From Anaerolineaceae bacterium UBA3924 (GTDB lineage Bacteria > Chloroflexota > Anaerolineae > Anaerolineales > Anaerolineaceae): a stretch of 9,040 nt of DNA. Positions 1 to 7,557 of the stretch are shown here, piece by piece (the first letter of the stretch is position 1; each line of letters starts with the position of its first letter). The notes beneath the pieces are model-generated. The model saw nothing but the letters and a program-made list of their open reading frames with translations, searched no databases and was not told the DNA's origin. The stretch spans positions 29,472 to 38,511 of the forward strand of contig DGEO01000015.1 in NCBI GenBank assembly GCA_002385985.1, given 5' to 3'. The position numbers and the translations under genes were made by a program.

Positions 1-505
1 AGTTTTCCTGGATCACGCTGCCCACCACGGCCCGCTCCAGCGCGTCAAACCGGTCCGCGGCCCAGCGGACCATCACCGCCGGCAGGCCGGGGTGAAAGCC
101 CCCGTCGGTGATGAAGCAGCGGCCAGCCCGGAGGATATCCTCCTGCATCCCGGCCAGGGCGGCGACCTTGCGGGCGGAGTACTGCACGTCAAAGTAATCA
201 CAGCCGGCCTCCAGCGCGGCGCGGGCCACCTGCGGCGCGCAGCGTGCCGTGCTGGAAGTGACCGCCACCAGATCCATCCCCGGGAAGGCCCGTCGCAGGC
301 CCTCTTCATCGGCCGCATCCAGGCCAATGCCCGCCGCGCGCTCGTCGCCGCACTCCCGGTTGAGCGCCAGCGCCATGCGCAGCGCCTGTTCAGGCCGGCG
401 GCCGGCCAGCACCAGGCGGGCGTCGCTGTGGCGCAGCAGCAGGCGGGCGAGCATCTGGCCGGTGTGGCCGTATCCCCCCAGAATCAGGACGGTCTTCGGG
501 CGCAT
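1..505 (-). CDS. Saccharopine dehydrogenase-like NADP-binding oxidoreductase, N-terminal part (cut by window edge)
   Basis: The minus strand is open from an ATG at 505 to the left edge, giving 168 residues of an incomplete protein. It begins MRPKTVLILGGYGHTG, a beta strand followed by the Rossmann dinucleotide-binding loop GGYGHTG (residues 10-16). The next strand ends in LVLAGRRPE (31-39), where NADP-type enzymes usually contact the 2'-phosphate through Arg. Later segments such as DLVAVTSS (78-85), AGCDYFDVQYS (100-110) and GGFHPGLPAVMV (135-146) match what I know of saccharopine dehydrogenase-type NAD(P)-binding proteins. The substrate cannot be told: this family includes true lysine-pathway enzymes and many uncharacterised membrane-lipid or SDR-like reductases. 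A strong AAGGAGG six bases before the ATG fixes the start. It is transcribed divergently from the diguanylate cyclase gene. Its C-terminal substrate domain lies outside the window. Confidence 0.8.
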   Translation of the reverse strand, partial: MRPKTVLILGGYGHTGQMLARLLLRHSDARLVLAGRRPEQALRMALALNRECGDERAAGIGLDAADEEGLRRAFPGMDLVAVTSSTARCAPQVARAALEAGCDYFDVQYSARKVAALAGMQEDILRAGRCFITDGGFHPGLPAVMVRWAADRFDALERAVVGSVIQEN

Positions 506-511
506 GGCAGG

Positions 512-518
512 CCTCCTT
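512..518 (-). promoter_or_regulatory. Strong ribosome binding site for the oxidoreductase gene
   Basis: Reading on the minus strand, AAGGAGG stands six bases before the ATG at 505. It is the best Shine-Dalgarno match in the window and supports that start codon. Confidence 0.75.
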
Positions 519-540
519 CTTCACCAGCTTGAATGACTAG

Positions 541-569
541 AGCATACTCCGCCTGGTCAGCCAGTGCAA
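541..569 (-). promoter_or_regulatory. Candidate sigma-70 type promoter for the oxidoreductase gene
   Basis: On the minus strand TTGCAC (564-569) is followed after 17 bases by TATGCT (541-546). The -10 matches TATAAT at four of six positions and the -35 matches only the TTG core, but spacing is ideal. Transcription would begin near 534, leaving a leader of about 30 bases that contains the strong ribosome binding site. No other candidate in this intergenic region is better. Confidence 0.35.
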
Positions 570-586
570 GCCGGAACCAACAGGTA

Positions 587-636
587 GTTTACAATTCCCT
601 GTCAATGCGGTTTTTCGGCCCGGAATTAGAGTAAAC
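587..636. repeat. Imperfect inverted repeat in the divergent intergenic region
   Basis: GTTTACAATTCC (587-598) is the reverse complement of GGAATT (622-627) plus GTAAAC (631-636), with AGA bulged out on the right arm, giving 12 pairs around a 23-base loop. The left arm includes TTTACA, a -35-like hexamer, and the right arm includes TAAACT, a -10-like hexamer, but the two are not at promoter spacing from each other. It may be an operator for a regulator between the divergent genes, or a promoter with an overlapping symmetric site. Function is inference. Confidence 0.35.
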
Positions 637-653
637 TGGGTTCAGAAATTTAC

Positions 654-671
654 CGGCAGCCCCAACTGCCG
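654..671 (+). other. Small hairpin in the leader of the diguanylate cyclase gene
   Basis: CGGCAG (654-659) can pair with CTGCCG (666-671) across six bases. An alternative stem GCAGCC (657-662) with GGCTGC (674-679) shares bases with it, so the two exclude each other. The structure ends about 40 bases before the ATG at 719. It could modulate expression or be chance in GC-rich DNA. I see no known riboswitch here. Confidence 0.2.
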
Positions 672-718
672 CCGGCTGCAATTCATCAGTCCGTTACCAT
701 CGGGGTCACACACTGCTC

Positions 719-3700
719 ATGGGCTGGCAAACCTGTCCGTACATCTTCCCCCTGCTCCTGACCGCTGTACTGGCGCTGTTAATGGCCTGGATGGCCTGGA
801 AACAGCGGGGGACGCGTCACACCACTTTCATCTCCAGCCTGATGGTCGGGGTGGCTCTGTGGAGCTTTGGCTGCGCCATGGTCTACACCGTAACGGACAT
901 GACCGCCTGGCACCTCTGGACCCTGGTCGCCTACCTGGGCATCCTTTCTGTCCCCACCGTCTGGTTCGTATACGCGCTGAGGCTGGTTGGCCTGGATCAT
1001 CTGTTTCGCTGGCCTTACTGGCTGCTGCTGCTGATTGAACCGGTTCTGGCCTTCACCGCCCTGCTGACCGACCCCATCCACCACCTCTTCTACGCCCGTC
1101 TGGATCCCTTCTTTACCCCGGGCGGCTGGATGGACGTCACCATCCACCACGGGCCCCTTTTCTTCGCCAACGCTGTTTATACTTACCTGCTGGTGGTCAT
1201 CGGGACCGCGCTGCTGGCCCGGGCGCTGCTGAAAAAGCCCCGCAGCTACGGCGGAGAGACCCGGGTGGCCCTGGGCGGCGCCATACTGCCCTGGCTGGCC
1301 AACATGATCTACATCTTCGACATCTCTCCCTGGCCCAGTCTGGACCTGACTCCGTTCGGGTTTCTGATCGCCGGCCTGACGATGATGTGGATCCAGTTCA
1401 GCTACCAGATGACCAACGTCTTCCCTATCGCCCGCGCCCGGGTGATCGAGGCCATGCCTGACCCGATGATGGTGCTGGACATCGACGACCACATCATCGA
1501 CTTCAACCCGGCATTTAAAGCCCTGGCCGGGATGCCAGCCGCCGCACTCATGCACATGCACCTCGACGATCTGGTGAACTCCTGGCCGGGCCTTGTGCTG
1601 CCGGAGGTGGAGGTCGGCCCCAAAGGGGAGAGCATCCTGCACATCCCGGCTGCAAACGGCCAGTCCGAGCGTTATTACCACATGCGGATCTCGGAACTGC
1701 AGAACCAGCGCGGGCAGCTGGTCGGGCACGTGGTCCTGCTGCACGACGAGACGCGGGAAAAGCAAATCTCCGAGGAAAACCGCCGCCTGTTCCAGGCCGA
1801 GCGCAACCAGCGCCGCATCGCCGAGACCCTGCACCAGACCGGGCAGATCCTCGCGGGCACGCTGGACATGGACAGCCTGCTGGATCACCTGCTGGTGCAG
1901 CTGGCCCGCCTGGTCCCCTACGACGCGGCCAACTTTATGATCGTGATGGGCAGTCAGGCCGTCATCACCCGCGCCCGCGGGTACGAAAAGTTCGGTCTGA
2001 ACGTGGAGCGCGACCTGCGCCCCCTCCGCTTTGACCTGGACACCACCCCGAATTTGCAGTGGATGGCCGAAAACCGCGTCCCCATGATCATTCCGGACAC
2101 GCGCAAACACCCCGGCTGGGTGCCGGTGAAAGGCATTGAACACATCCTCTGCTGGATGGGCGCTCCGCTGGTGGCCCGCGGCCGCCTGATCGGCTTCATC
2201 TCGCTGGACAAGGCCGAACCGGATTTCTACACGCCCGAGCACATCGAGCGCCTGGCCGCCTTCTCCGGGCAGGCCGCCCTGGCAGTCGAAAATGCCCGCC
2301 TGTATCAGGAAACCGCCGACATGCTGCGCCGCGAGCGGCAGCTGAACGAGGTGGTGCACACCATCTCCGGCACGCTGGACCTCGACACCATGCTCCCGGC
2401 GATTGTGCGGTTGGCCTGCGATCTGGTCGGCGCGGACAGAGGCGTGCTGGCCCTGGTGGACTCCCAGACCTGGACCCTGCAGTCCTATTACGTGCACAAT
2501 TATCACCTGGCCCGGCTGATGGACCGCATGGACGAAGCCATCGAGTTGGCCCGGCAGGTGATGACCGACGACCGCCCCCTGCTGCTTAGCCGCGGAGCGC
2601 ACGACGGCCCTCTGCTGTCCTGGCTGCGGCCTGAGCTGACCGGCCTGCTGTGCGTGCCTGTTTCCGCCGGGAACGAACGCCTGGGCATACTGGCCCTGGC
2701 CATCAGCGATCCCGACCGCAAATTCACTCCGCGTGACGCCGAACTGGTCGAGGCAGTCGGCCGCCAGGCCGGTATCGCCATCCAGAACGCCCAGCACCTG
2801 CGCAGCGCACGCAAGCGCGCCGACGAGGCGGAGACCCTGCGCGCCGCCACCGCCGCCGTCTCCTCCGCCCTGGAGCCGGACCAGGTGCTGGACCGCATCC
2901 TGACCCACCTGGAGAAGGTGCTCCCCTACGACTCCGCCTGCATCTTCCTGCAGGAGGGTGAGTACCTGACCTACCGCGCCGGGCGGGGCTTTTCGCACCC
3001 CGACCGCCTGATCAACTTCAGCTTCCGGGTCAACCAGGACCAGCTGTACCAGGAGGCCGTGCAGTCCGGCAAGGCGATCGTGCTGGCCGACGCCCAGAAC
3101 GATCCGCGCTTCCAGCGCCGGGGTGACGCGCAGCACGTGCGCGGCTGGATCGGCCTGCCGCTGCAGACGCGCGGCCAGACCATCGGCCTGCTCACCATTG
3201 ACTCGCGTGAAGTCGGCGCTTACTCCGAGGCCGACGCCGCCCTGGCACAGGCCTTCGCCAACGAAGCGGCCACCGCCATCGAAAACGCGCGCCTGTTCGC
3301 CGAGGTGCAGCGTCTGGCCCTCGTCGACAGCCTGACCGGCCTGGTCAACCGGCGCCACTTCTTCGAACTGGCCCGCCGCGAGTACGAGCGCGCCCGCCGC
3401 TACGGCACCACCGCCAGCATGCTGATGATCGACCTGGACAACCTCAAGGAGGTCAACGACCAGTTCGGTCACCTGGCCGGCGACCGTATGATCCAGATGG
3501 TGGCCCAGCTGTGCCGGGACACCTTCCGCGCCTCTGACATTCTGGGACGCTACGGCGGTGACGAGCTGGTGGTGATGATGCCCGAAACCGGCGTCGACAG
3601 CGGCCACATCGCCGCCGAGCGGCTGCGCGCGGCCATTGCGAACTCGACCCTGATTGAAGGCGGCCAGAGCGTCTCGGTCAGCATTTCCATCGGTATCGCC

Positions 3701-3826
3701 GAGCTTACCCCGGCCATCGGCAACCTGGACCAGCTGGTGGACTGCGCCGACCAGGCCCTCTACCAGGCCAAAGGGCTCGGCAAGAATCAGATTGTTGTCT
3801 GGCAAGAGCCTATCCCCTCTTATTAA
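719..3826 (+). CDS. Membrane-bound diguanylate cyclase: 7TM sensor, PAS, three GAF, GGDEF
   Basis: The 1035-residue protein should make cyclic di-GMP from two GTP at the inner face of the membrane. Residues 1-230 hold about seven hydrophobic helices resembling the N-terminal 7TM domain of some histidine kinases. A PAS-like domain spans about 240-347, then a charged helical linker. Three GAF domains follow at about 385-527, 556-693 and 720-858, each closing with the recurring helix seen as QAALAVENARLY, QAGIAIQNAQHL and EAATAIENARLF. The GGDEF domain (about 865-1028) has DSLTGLVNRR from 870, the metal-binding DLD at 905-907, and the inhibitory I-site RASD (937-940) five residues before the signature. 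That signature is GGDEL (946-950), with Leu for the usual Phe; the GGDE core is kept, so I expect activity with product inhibition. No Shine-Dalgarno sequence precedes the ATG, but later starts would remove the first membrane helix. The HD-GYP gene follows after 27 bases with no terminator. The GAF ligands are unknown. Confidence 0.93.
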   Translation: MGWQTCPYIFPLLLTAVLALLMAWMAWKQRGTRHTTFISSLMVGVALWSFGCAMVYTVTDMTAWHLWTLVAYLGILSVPTVWFVYALRLVGLDHLFRWPYWLLLLIEPVLAFTALLTDPIHHLFYARLDPFFTPGGWMDVTIHHGPLFFANAVYTYLLVVIGTALLARALLKKPRSYGGETRVALGGAILPWLANMIYIFDISPWPSLDLTPFGFLIAGLTMMWIQFSYQMTNVFPIARARVIEAMPDPMMVLDIDDHIIDFNPAFKALAGMPAAALMHMHLDDLVNSWPGLVLPEVEVGPKGESILHIPAANGQSERYYHMRISELQNQRGQLVGHVVLLHDETREKQISEENRRLFQAERNQRRIAETLHQTGQILAGTLDMDSLLDHLLVQLARLVPYDAANFMIVMGSQAVITRARGYEKFGLNVERDLRPLRFDLDTTPNLQWMAENRVPMIIPDTRKHPGWVPVKGIEHILCWMGAPLVARGRLIGFISLDKAEPDFYTPEHIERLAAFSGQAALAVENARLYQETADMLRRERQLNEVVHTISGTLDLDTMLPAIVRLACDLVGADRGVLALVDSQTWTLQSYYVHNYHLARLMDRMDEAIELARQVMTDDRPLLLSRGAHDGPLLSWLRPELTGLLCVPVSAGNERLGILALAISDPDRKFTPRDAELVEAVGRQAGIAIQNAQHLRSARKRADEAETLRAATAAVSSALEPDQVLDRILTHLEKVLPYDSACIFLQEGEYLTYRAGRGFSHPDRLINFSFRVNQDQLYQEAVQSGKAIVLADAQNDPRFQRRGDAQHVRGWIGLPLQTRGQTIGLLTIDSREVGAYSEADAALAQAFANEAATAIENARLFAEVQRLALVDSLTGLVNRRHFFELARREYERARRYGTTASMLMIDLDNLKEVNDQFGHLAGDRMIQMVAQLCRDTFRASDILGRYGGDELVVMMPETGVDSGHIAAERLRAAIANSTLIEGGQSVSVSISIGIAELTPAIGNLDQLVDCADQALYQAKGLGKNQIVVWQEPIPSY

Positions 3827-3853
3827 AACCATCCCCATTTACTAATTGACTGC

Positions 3854-6850
3854 ATGAGCGTTTCCCAACAGGTGACAACCAACTCCACATCGCAGCTTCG
3901 CAGAACCAGCGTGGCTTATGTCACGCTGGGTTTCTTCATCATCGGTCTGGTCATGTCGCTGGTCAGCGGAGCGCCGCTTTACAGCCTGCTGCGTGAAAAC
4001 GCTGTCGACCGCCTGCACAACGAACTGCACGTCGCGGAGACCCTGCTCTCCGCCTACCTGCAGGGCCTGGTGACGGACGGCCTGACCTTTTCCAACTCGG
4101 AGGGCAGGGTCCGCATCGGCAACTCCAGGCAGCAGCGCGAGGCCCTCACGCTGGCCATGGAAGAGCTGCTCGAAAAGCCGAATGATTTTGCAGGCATCAC
4201 CCGCACCGATAATTACAACCGGGTGGTCGCCCGGGTGGGCATCCCCGCGCCAACCGCCCCCTGGCCGGAAGTCCCTGAAGCGGCCGGGAAGCCGGTCTTC
4301 CGGCTGTTCACCTACGGAGGCAGGCCTTATCTGGCCATGGCGGTGGCCGTACCGGGGCCAATGGGACAGCCGGTGGGCGTGGATTACTTTGTCAGCGACC
4401 TGACCGGTCTGGAGCAGGCGATGCGCGACACCTCCCACGCGACCACCCCGAACAGCCGGCTGGTGGTCGGGATTGAATACGCAGGCCAGCTGACCATGCT
4501 CGCCGCCGCCGAACAGGGCCAGGGCCTGCGGCTGGTCAAAGACCCACGTCTTGAGGACACCCTGGCTCAGGTGATGGAAAGCAGGGAAGATGTCCATCTC
4601 CAGCCGGGAACACCCGACCAGGATGTGGTGCTCAGCCATCCCATGGACCTGTCGGGATGGGCCATCGCAATCCATATCTCCGAGGGGAACCTGTACGGCC
4701 CGGCCTTCTGGCGGACGTTCACAATCGGTGTGACCCTGGCCGCGCTGGTGGTGGCCGGGGGCCTGGGCATGCGCCGGCTGCTGCAGCCGCTGGAGGACCG
4801 CCTGCTGATTCACGCCGGCGAGCTGGAGCAGCGGGTGGCCGACCAGACCGCCGCCCTGAAGGCGGAGCTGGAGCGCCGTCAGGAAGCCGAACAGGTACTG
4901 CGTGAAAGCGAGGAGAAGTACCGCACCCTGTTTGCCGCCGCCACTGACGGCATCTTCATCATTACCCCGGAAGGCGAGGTGGTGGACTGCAACGAAGAAG
5001 CTGCCCTGATGCACGGGTACAGCAGCTCGGATGAGATGGTCGGGGAGAATCTGCGCCAGCTGGTGGCGAATGAGTTCCTGCCGCAGCTGGAAACCATCCT
5101 GGCCAGGATCGACAGCATCGACTACCGCCTGATTCAGGGCCTGGGCCGGCGCAGGGACGGCCAGATCTTCCCGGCGGAGGTCAACACCCGGCGGCTGACT
5201 CTGAAAGGTGAAATGCTGATCGTGATCTTCATCCGCGACATTACCCTGCGGGTGGCCCGGGAATCGGAGCGCGACGCGCTGGCGGATGTGGCCGCTCACC
5301 TGCGCTCGGCCAGCTCACTGACCGCCCTGCTGCCCGGCTGGCTGCGCCAGGTCATGGAACTGACCCAGGCCGACGGCGTGGCCGTCTCGCTGCACCAGGC
5401 GGAAGAAGACCCGGTGGAACTGACCCTGGGGGTGGGCATCTGGCGGTCCGCCACCGGGGCGATCGCCGGTGAGGCCGCCCGGCTGTGCAGCCAGGTGATC
5501 CGCAGAGGACAGATTCTCGAGACCGGCTACGCGGGCGACTGGACCGGCCCGACGTGCGAGCTCAACGAGGCCAGACAGTACGTGATCGGCCTGCCGCTGA
5601 TCAATGACCAGACCACCCTGGGCGCGCTGCTGGTCGGCCGTCAGACACCCTTCAGCGAAGGCGACCACACCCTGCTGATGGCCATCTGCGACATTGCCGC
5701 CAGCTCCATCCAGCGCACCATGCTGCACGAGCAGACCCAGGAGCGAGTCAAGCGCCTGGCGGCCCTGCACCAGATCGACCAGTCCATCAACGCCGGCATG
5801 GACCCGCAAATCACCATGGGCGTGCTGCTTTCCCGCGCGGCGGAACTGCTCGAGCTGGACGCCGGCCGGGTGCTGCTGTACCAGCCCGGCGAGAAATCCC
5901 TGCAGCTGCTGGCCAGCCACGGCTTCCTGCGCGCCGAAGCTGTCCGCCAGGGGCTGGACCTGGACCACAGCTACGCCGCCGAGGTGCTGCGCCGGCATCA
6001 GATAGTGACCGTGGATAACCTGTACGGCCCGGACGGCGCCGCCCTGAACGGTTCCCTGCCCGCCGGGGAGGAGTTCGTCGGCTACCGGGGCTTCCCGCTG
6101 ATCGCCAAGGGCGAGGTCAAGGGCGTGCTGGAAGTGTTCCACCGCCGCCCCTTCACCCCCCGCCGGGACTGGCTGGACTTCGCCGAATCTCTGGCCGGTC
6201 AGGCGGCCATCGCCATCGACAACGCCGAGCTGTACAGCAGCCTGCAGCGCACCAACCATGAGCTGGAGGTGGCCTACGACAGCACCCTGGAAGGCTGGGC
6301 GAAGGTGCTTGAAATCCGCGACCAGGAGACCGAAGGTCACTCCCGGCGCGTGGCCGATTTGACCATCCGGCTGGCGCAGGCGCTGGGCGTGCCGGAAAAC
6401 GAGCTGGTGCACATCCGCCGCGGCGCGCTGCTGCACGACATCGGCAAGCTGGTGGTGCCGGACAGCATACTGCAGAAAAACGGCCCGCTGGACGCCGAAG
6501 AGTGGAAGGTGATGATGCAGCACCCGGTGAATGCCGCCAGAATGCTGGAGCCGATCCCCTTCCTGCGCGAGGCGGTCGCCATCCCCTACTGCCACCACGA
6601 GCGCTGGGACGGGACGGGATACCCGCAGGGGCTGAAGGGTGAAGAGATCCCGCTGGCCGCGCGTATCTTCGCGGTGGTGGACGTGTGGGACGCGCTGCGC
6701 TCAGACCGCCCCTACCGGCCTGCCTGGACGGCAGAGCAGACGCTGGAATACATCAAGGAACAGTCCGGAAGCCATTTTGACCCGCAGGTGGTGCAGGCCT
6801 TCGTGGAGATCATCCAGCCGGAAGTGGCCGGCGCTACCGTGGCAGACTAG
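3854..6850 (+). CDS. Membrane sensor cyclic di-GMP phosphodiesterase: extracytoplasmic domain, PAS, two GAF, HD-GYP
   Basis: The 998-residue protein should hydrolyse cyclic di-GMP. A membrane helix at about 21-40 and another at about 286-305 frame a roughly 240-residue extracytoplasmic domain, probably of Cache type. There is no recognisable HAMP domain; instead a helical, likely coiled-coil stretch (about 312-352) leads into a PAS domain (about 352-467). Two GAF domains follow (about 485-622 and 650-795). The HD-GYP domain (about 812-990) is complete: E825 and H829 in ETEGHS, the HD pair in LLHDIGK (H861, D862), H890 in MMQHP, HHERWDGTGYP (914-924), and D943 in VVDVWDAL. The Glu four residues before the first His is, as I recall, typical of the trimetal HD-GYP subgroup. 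No Shine-Dalgarno sequence precedes the ATG, and the only nearby in-frame alternative is an ATT. The 27-base gap to the diguanylate cyclase implies one operon. The stop codon overlaps that of convergent rnhB. Confidence 0.93.
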   Translation: MSVSQQVTTNSTSQLRRTSVAYVTLGFFIIGLVMSLVSGAPLYSLLRENAVDRLHNELHVAETLLSAYLQGLVTDGLTFSNSEGRVRIGNSRQQREALTLAMEELLEKPNDFAGITRTDNYNRVVARVGIPAPTAPWPEVPEAAGKPVFRLFTYGGRPYLAMAVAVPGPMGQPVGVDYFVSDLTGLEQAMRDTSHATTPNSRLVVGIEYAGQLTMLAAAEQGQGLRLVKDPRLEDTLAQVMESREDVHLQPGTPDQDVVLSHPMDLSGWAIAIHISEGNLYGPAFWRTFTIGVTLAALVVAGGLGMRRLLQPLEDRLLIHAGELEQRVADQTAALKAELERRQEAEQVLRESEEKYRTLFAAATDGIFIITPEGEVVDCNEEAALMHGYSSSDEMVGENLRQLVANEFLPQLETILARIDSIDYRLIQGLGRRRDGQIFPAEVNTRRLTLKGEMLIVIFIRDITLRVARESERDALADVAAHLRSASSLTALLPGWLRQVMELTQADGVAVSLHQAEEDPVELTLGVGIWRSATGAIAGEAARLCSQVIRRGQILETGYAGDWTGPTCELNEARQYVIGLPLINDQTTLGALLVGRQTPFSEGDHTLLMAICDIAASSIQRTMLHEQTQERVKRLAALHQIDQSINAGMDPQITMGVLLSRAAELLELDAGRVLLYQPGEKSLQLLASHGFLRAEAVRQGLDLDHSYAAEVLRRHQIVTVDNLYGPDGAALNGSLPAGEEFVGYRGFPLIAKGEVKGVLEVFHRRPFTPRRDWLDFAESLAGQAAIAIDNAELYSSLQRTNHELEVAYDSTLEGWAKVLEIRDQETEGHSRRVADLTIRLAQALGVPENELVHIRRGALLHDIGKLVVPDSILQKNGPLDAEEWKVMMQHPVNAARMLEPIPFLREAVAIPYCHHERWDGTGYPQGLKGEEIPLAARIFAVVDVWDALRSDRPYRPAWTAEQTLEYIKEQSGSHFDPQVVQAFVEIIQPEVAGATVAD

Positions 6851-7557
6851 CCCCCGGTCTCGGGCTGATCCCCGGCCGGCTCGCTCAGCAGCTCAGGCTG
6901 GCACGCCCCGTCCTGAGACTTCATTGGCGCGAAGCTCAGCCGGTGCTCGGCGCAGGGGCCCAGTTCGGCCAGCGCGACGAAGTGCGCGCTGGTGGCGTAA
7001 CCCTTGTGGCGGGCGAAGCCGTAGCCGGGGAAGCGCTGCTCGAGCTGCCGCATGTAGGCATCCCGCCAGGTCTTGGCCAGCACAGAAGCGGCGGCGATGG
7101 ACAGCGAGCGGGCGTCGCCTTTCACCAGCGGCAGCTGCGGCCGGTCGACGCCCGGCAGGCGAAAAGCGTCCAGCAGCAGCTGGTCGGGCGGCTGGCGCAG
7201 CCCGTCCACGGCGCGGCGCATGGCCAGCAGCGTGGCCTGGTAGATGTTGATCCGGTCGATTTCCTCGCGGCAGGCCCAGCCGACAGCCCAGTCCAGCGCG
7301 ACCTCGCGGATTTCCTCTGCCCAGCGCTCTCGCTGCAGCGGGGTCATCTGCTTCGAGTCCCGCACCCCGGCCAGCCGGGTTTCCACATCCTCCTGCTGAG
7401 GCAGCACCACCGCGGCGGCCACCACCGGTCCGGCCAGCGCGCCGCGCCCGGCCTCGTCCAGCCCGGCGACCCGGCTCAGCCCGGCCTGCCAGAAGCCTCG
7501 CTCGAAGGTCAGATCCGGGGCGGCCGGCAGGTCAATAATTTTCGCCCGGCGGCTCAT
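6847..7557 (-). CDS. rnhB: Ribonuclease HII
   Basis: This 236-residue cytoplasmic enzyme cuts the RNA strand of RNA-DNA hybrids and single ribonucleotides embedded in DNA, starting ribonucleotide excision repair. The family motifs are all present: AGLDEAGRG (catalytic D34 and E35, with the GRG loop), DSK at 67-69, LLLDAF (catalytic D130), and KGDARSLSIAAASVLAK with D148 eighteen residues after D130, the spacing of the E. coli enzyme. GFARHKGYAT (180-189) supplies the tyrosine that reads the 2'-hydroxyl. A loose tail after about residue 212 is rich in Pro, Glu and Gly and is probably not part of the fold. The start lies inside the glycosyltransferase gene (26-base overlap), with AGGGGA five bases before the ATG, so translation may be coupled. 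At the 3' end it converges with the HD-GYP gene, sharing CTAG. Confidence 0.97.
   Translation of the reverse strand: MSRRAKIIDLPAAPDLTFERGFWQAGLSRVAGLDEAGRGALAGPVVAAAVVLPQQEDVETRLAGVRDSKQMTPLQRERWAEEIREVALDWAVGWACREEIDRINIYQATLLAMRRAVDGLRQPPDQLLLDAFRLPGVDRPQLPLVKGDARSLSIAAASVLAKTWRDAYMRQLEQRFPGYGFARHKGYATSAHFVALAELGPCAEHRLSFAPMKSQDGACQPELLSEPAGDQPETGG

Noticed and set aside
92..536. Plus-strand open frames opposite the oxidoreductase gene.
   Set aside because: The minus-strand protein has a clear Rossmann motif and a strong ribosome binding site; the plus-strand translations look like low-complexity shadows.
690..718. GGGGTCACACACTG just before the cyclase start, loosely reminiscent of the GEMM-I cyclic di-GMP riboswitch core.
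   Set aside because: The resemblance is only a few bases, the paired stems and the conserved tetraloop and receptor are missing, and the position directly against the start codon leaves no room for the fold.
779..3838. A 1019-codon open frame on the minus strand opposite the diguanylate cyclase, plus similar ones opposite the HD-GYP gene (3842-5299 and 5315-6598).
   Set aside because: These frames are codon-aligned with the sense genes, so an antisense stop needs a sense TTA, CTA or TCA codon, and these are rare in GC-rich genes. The translations show no family features, while the sense proteins have full domain sets.
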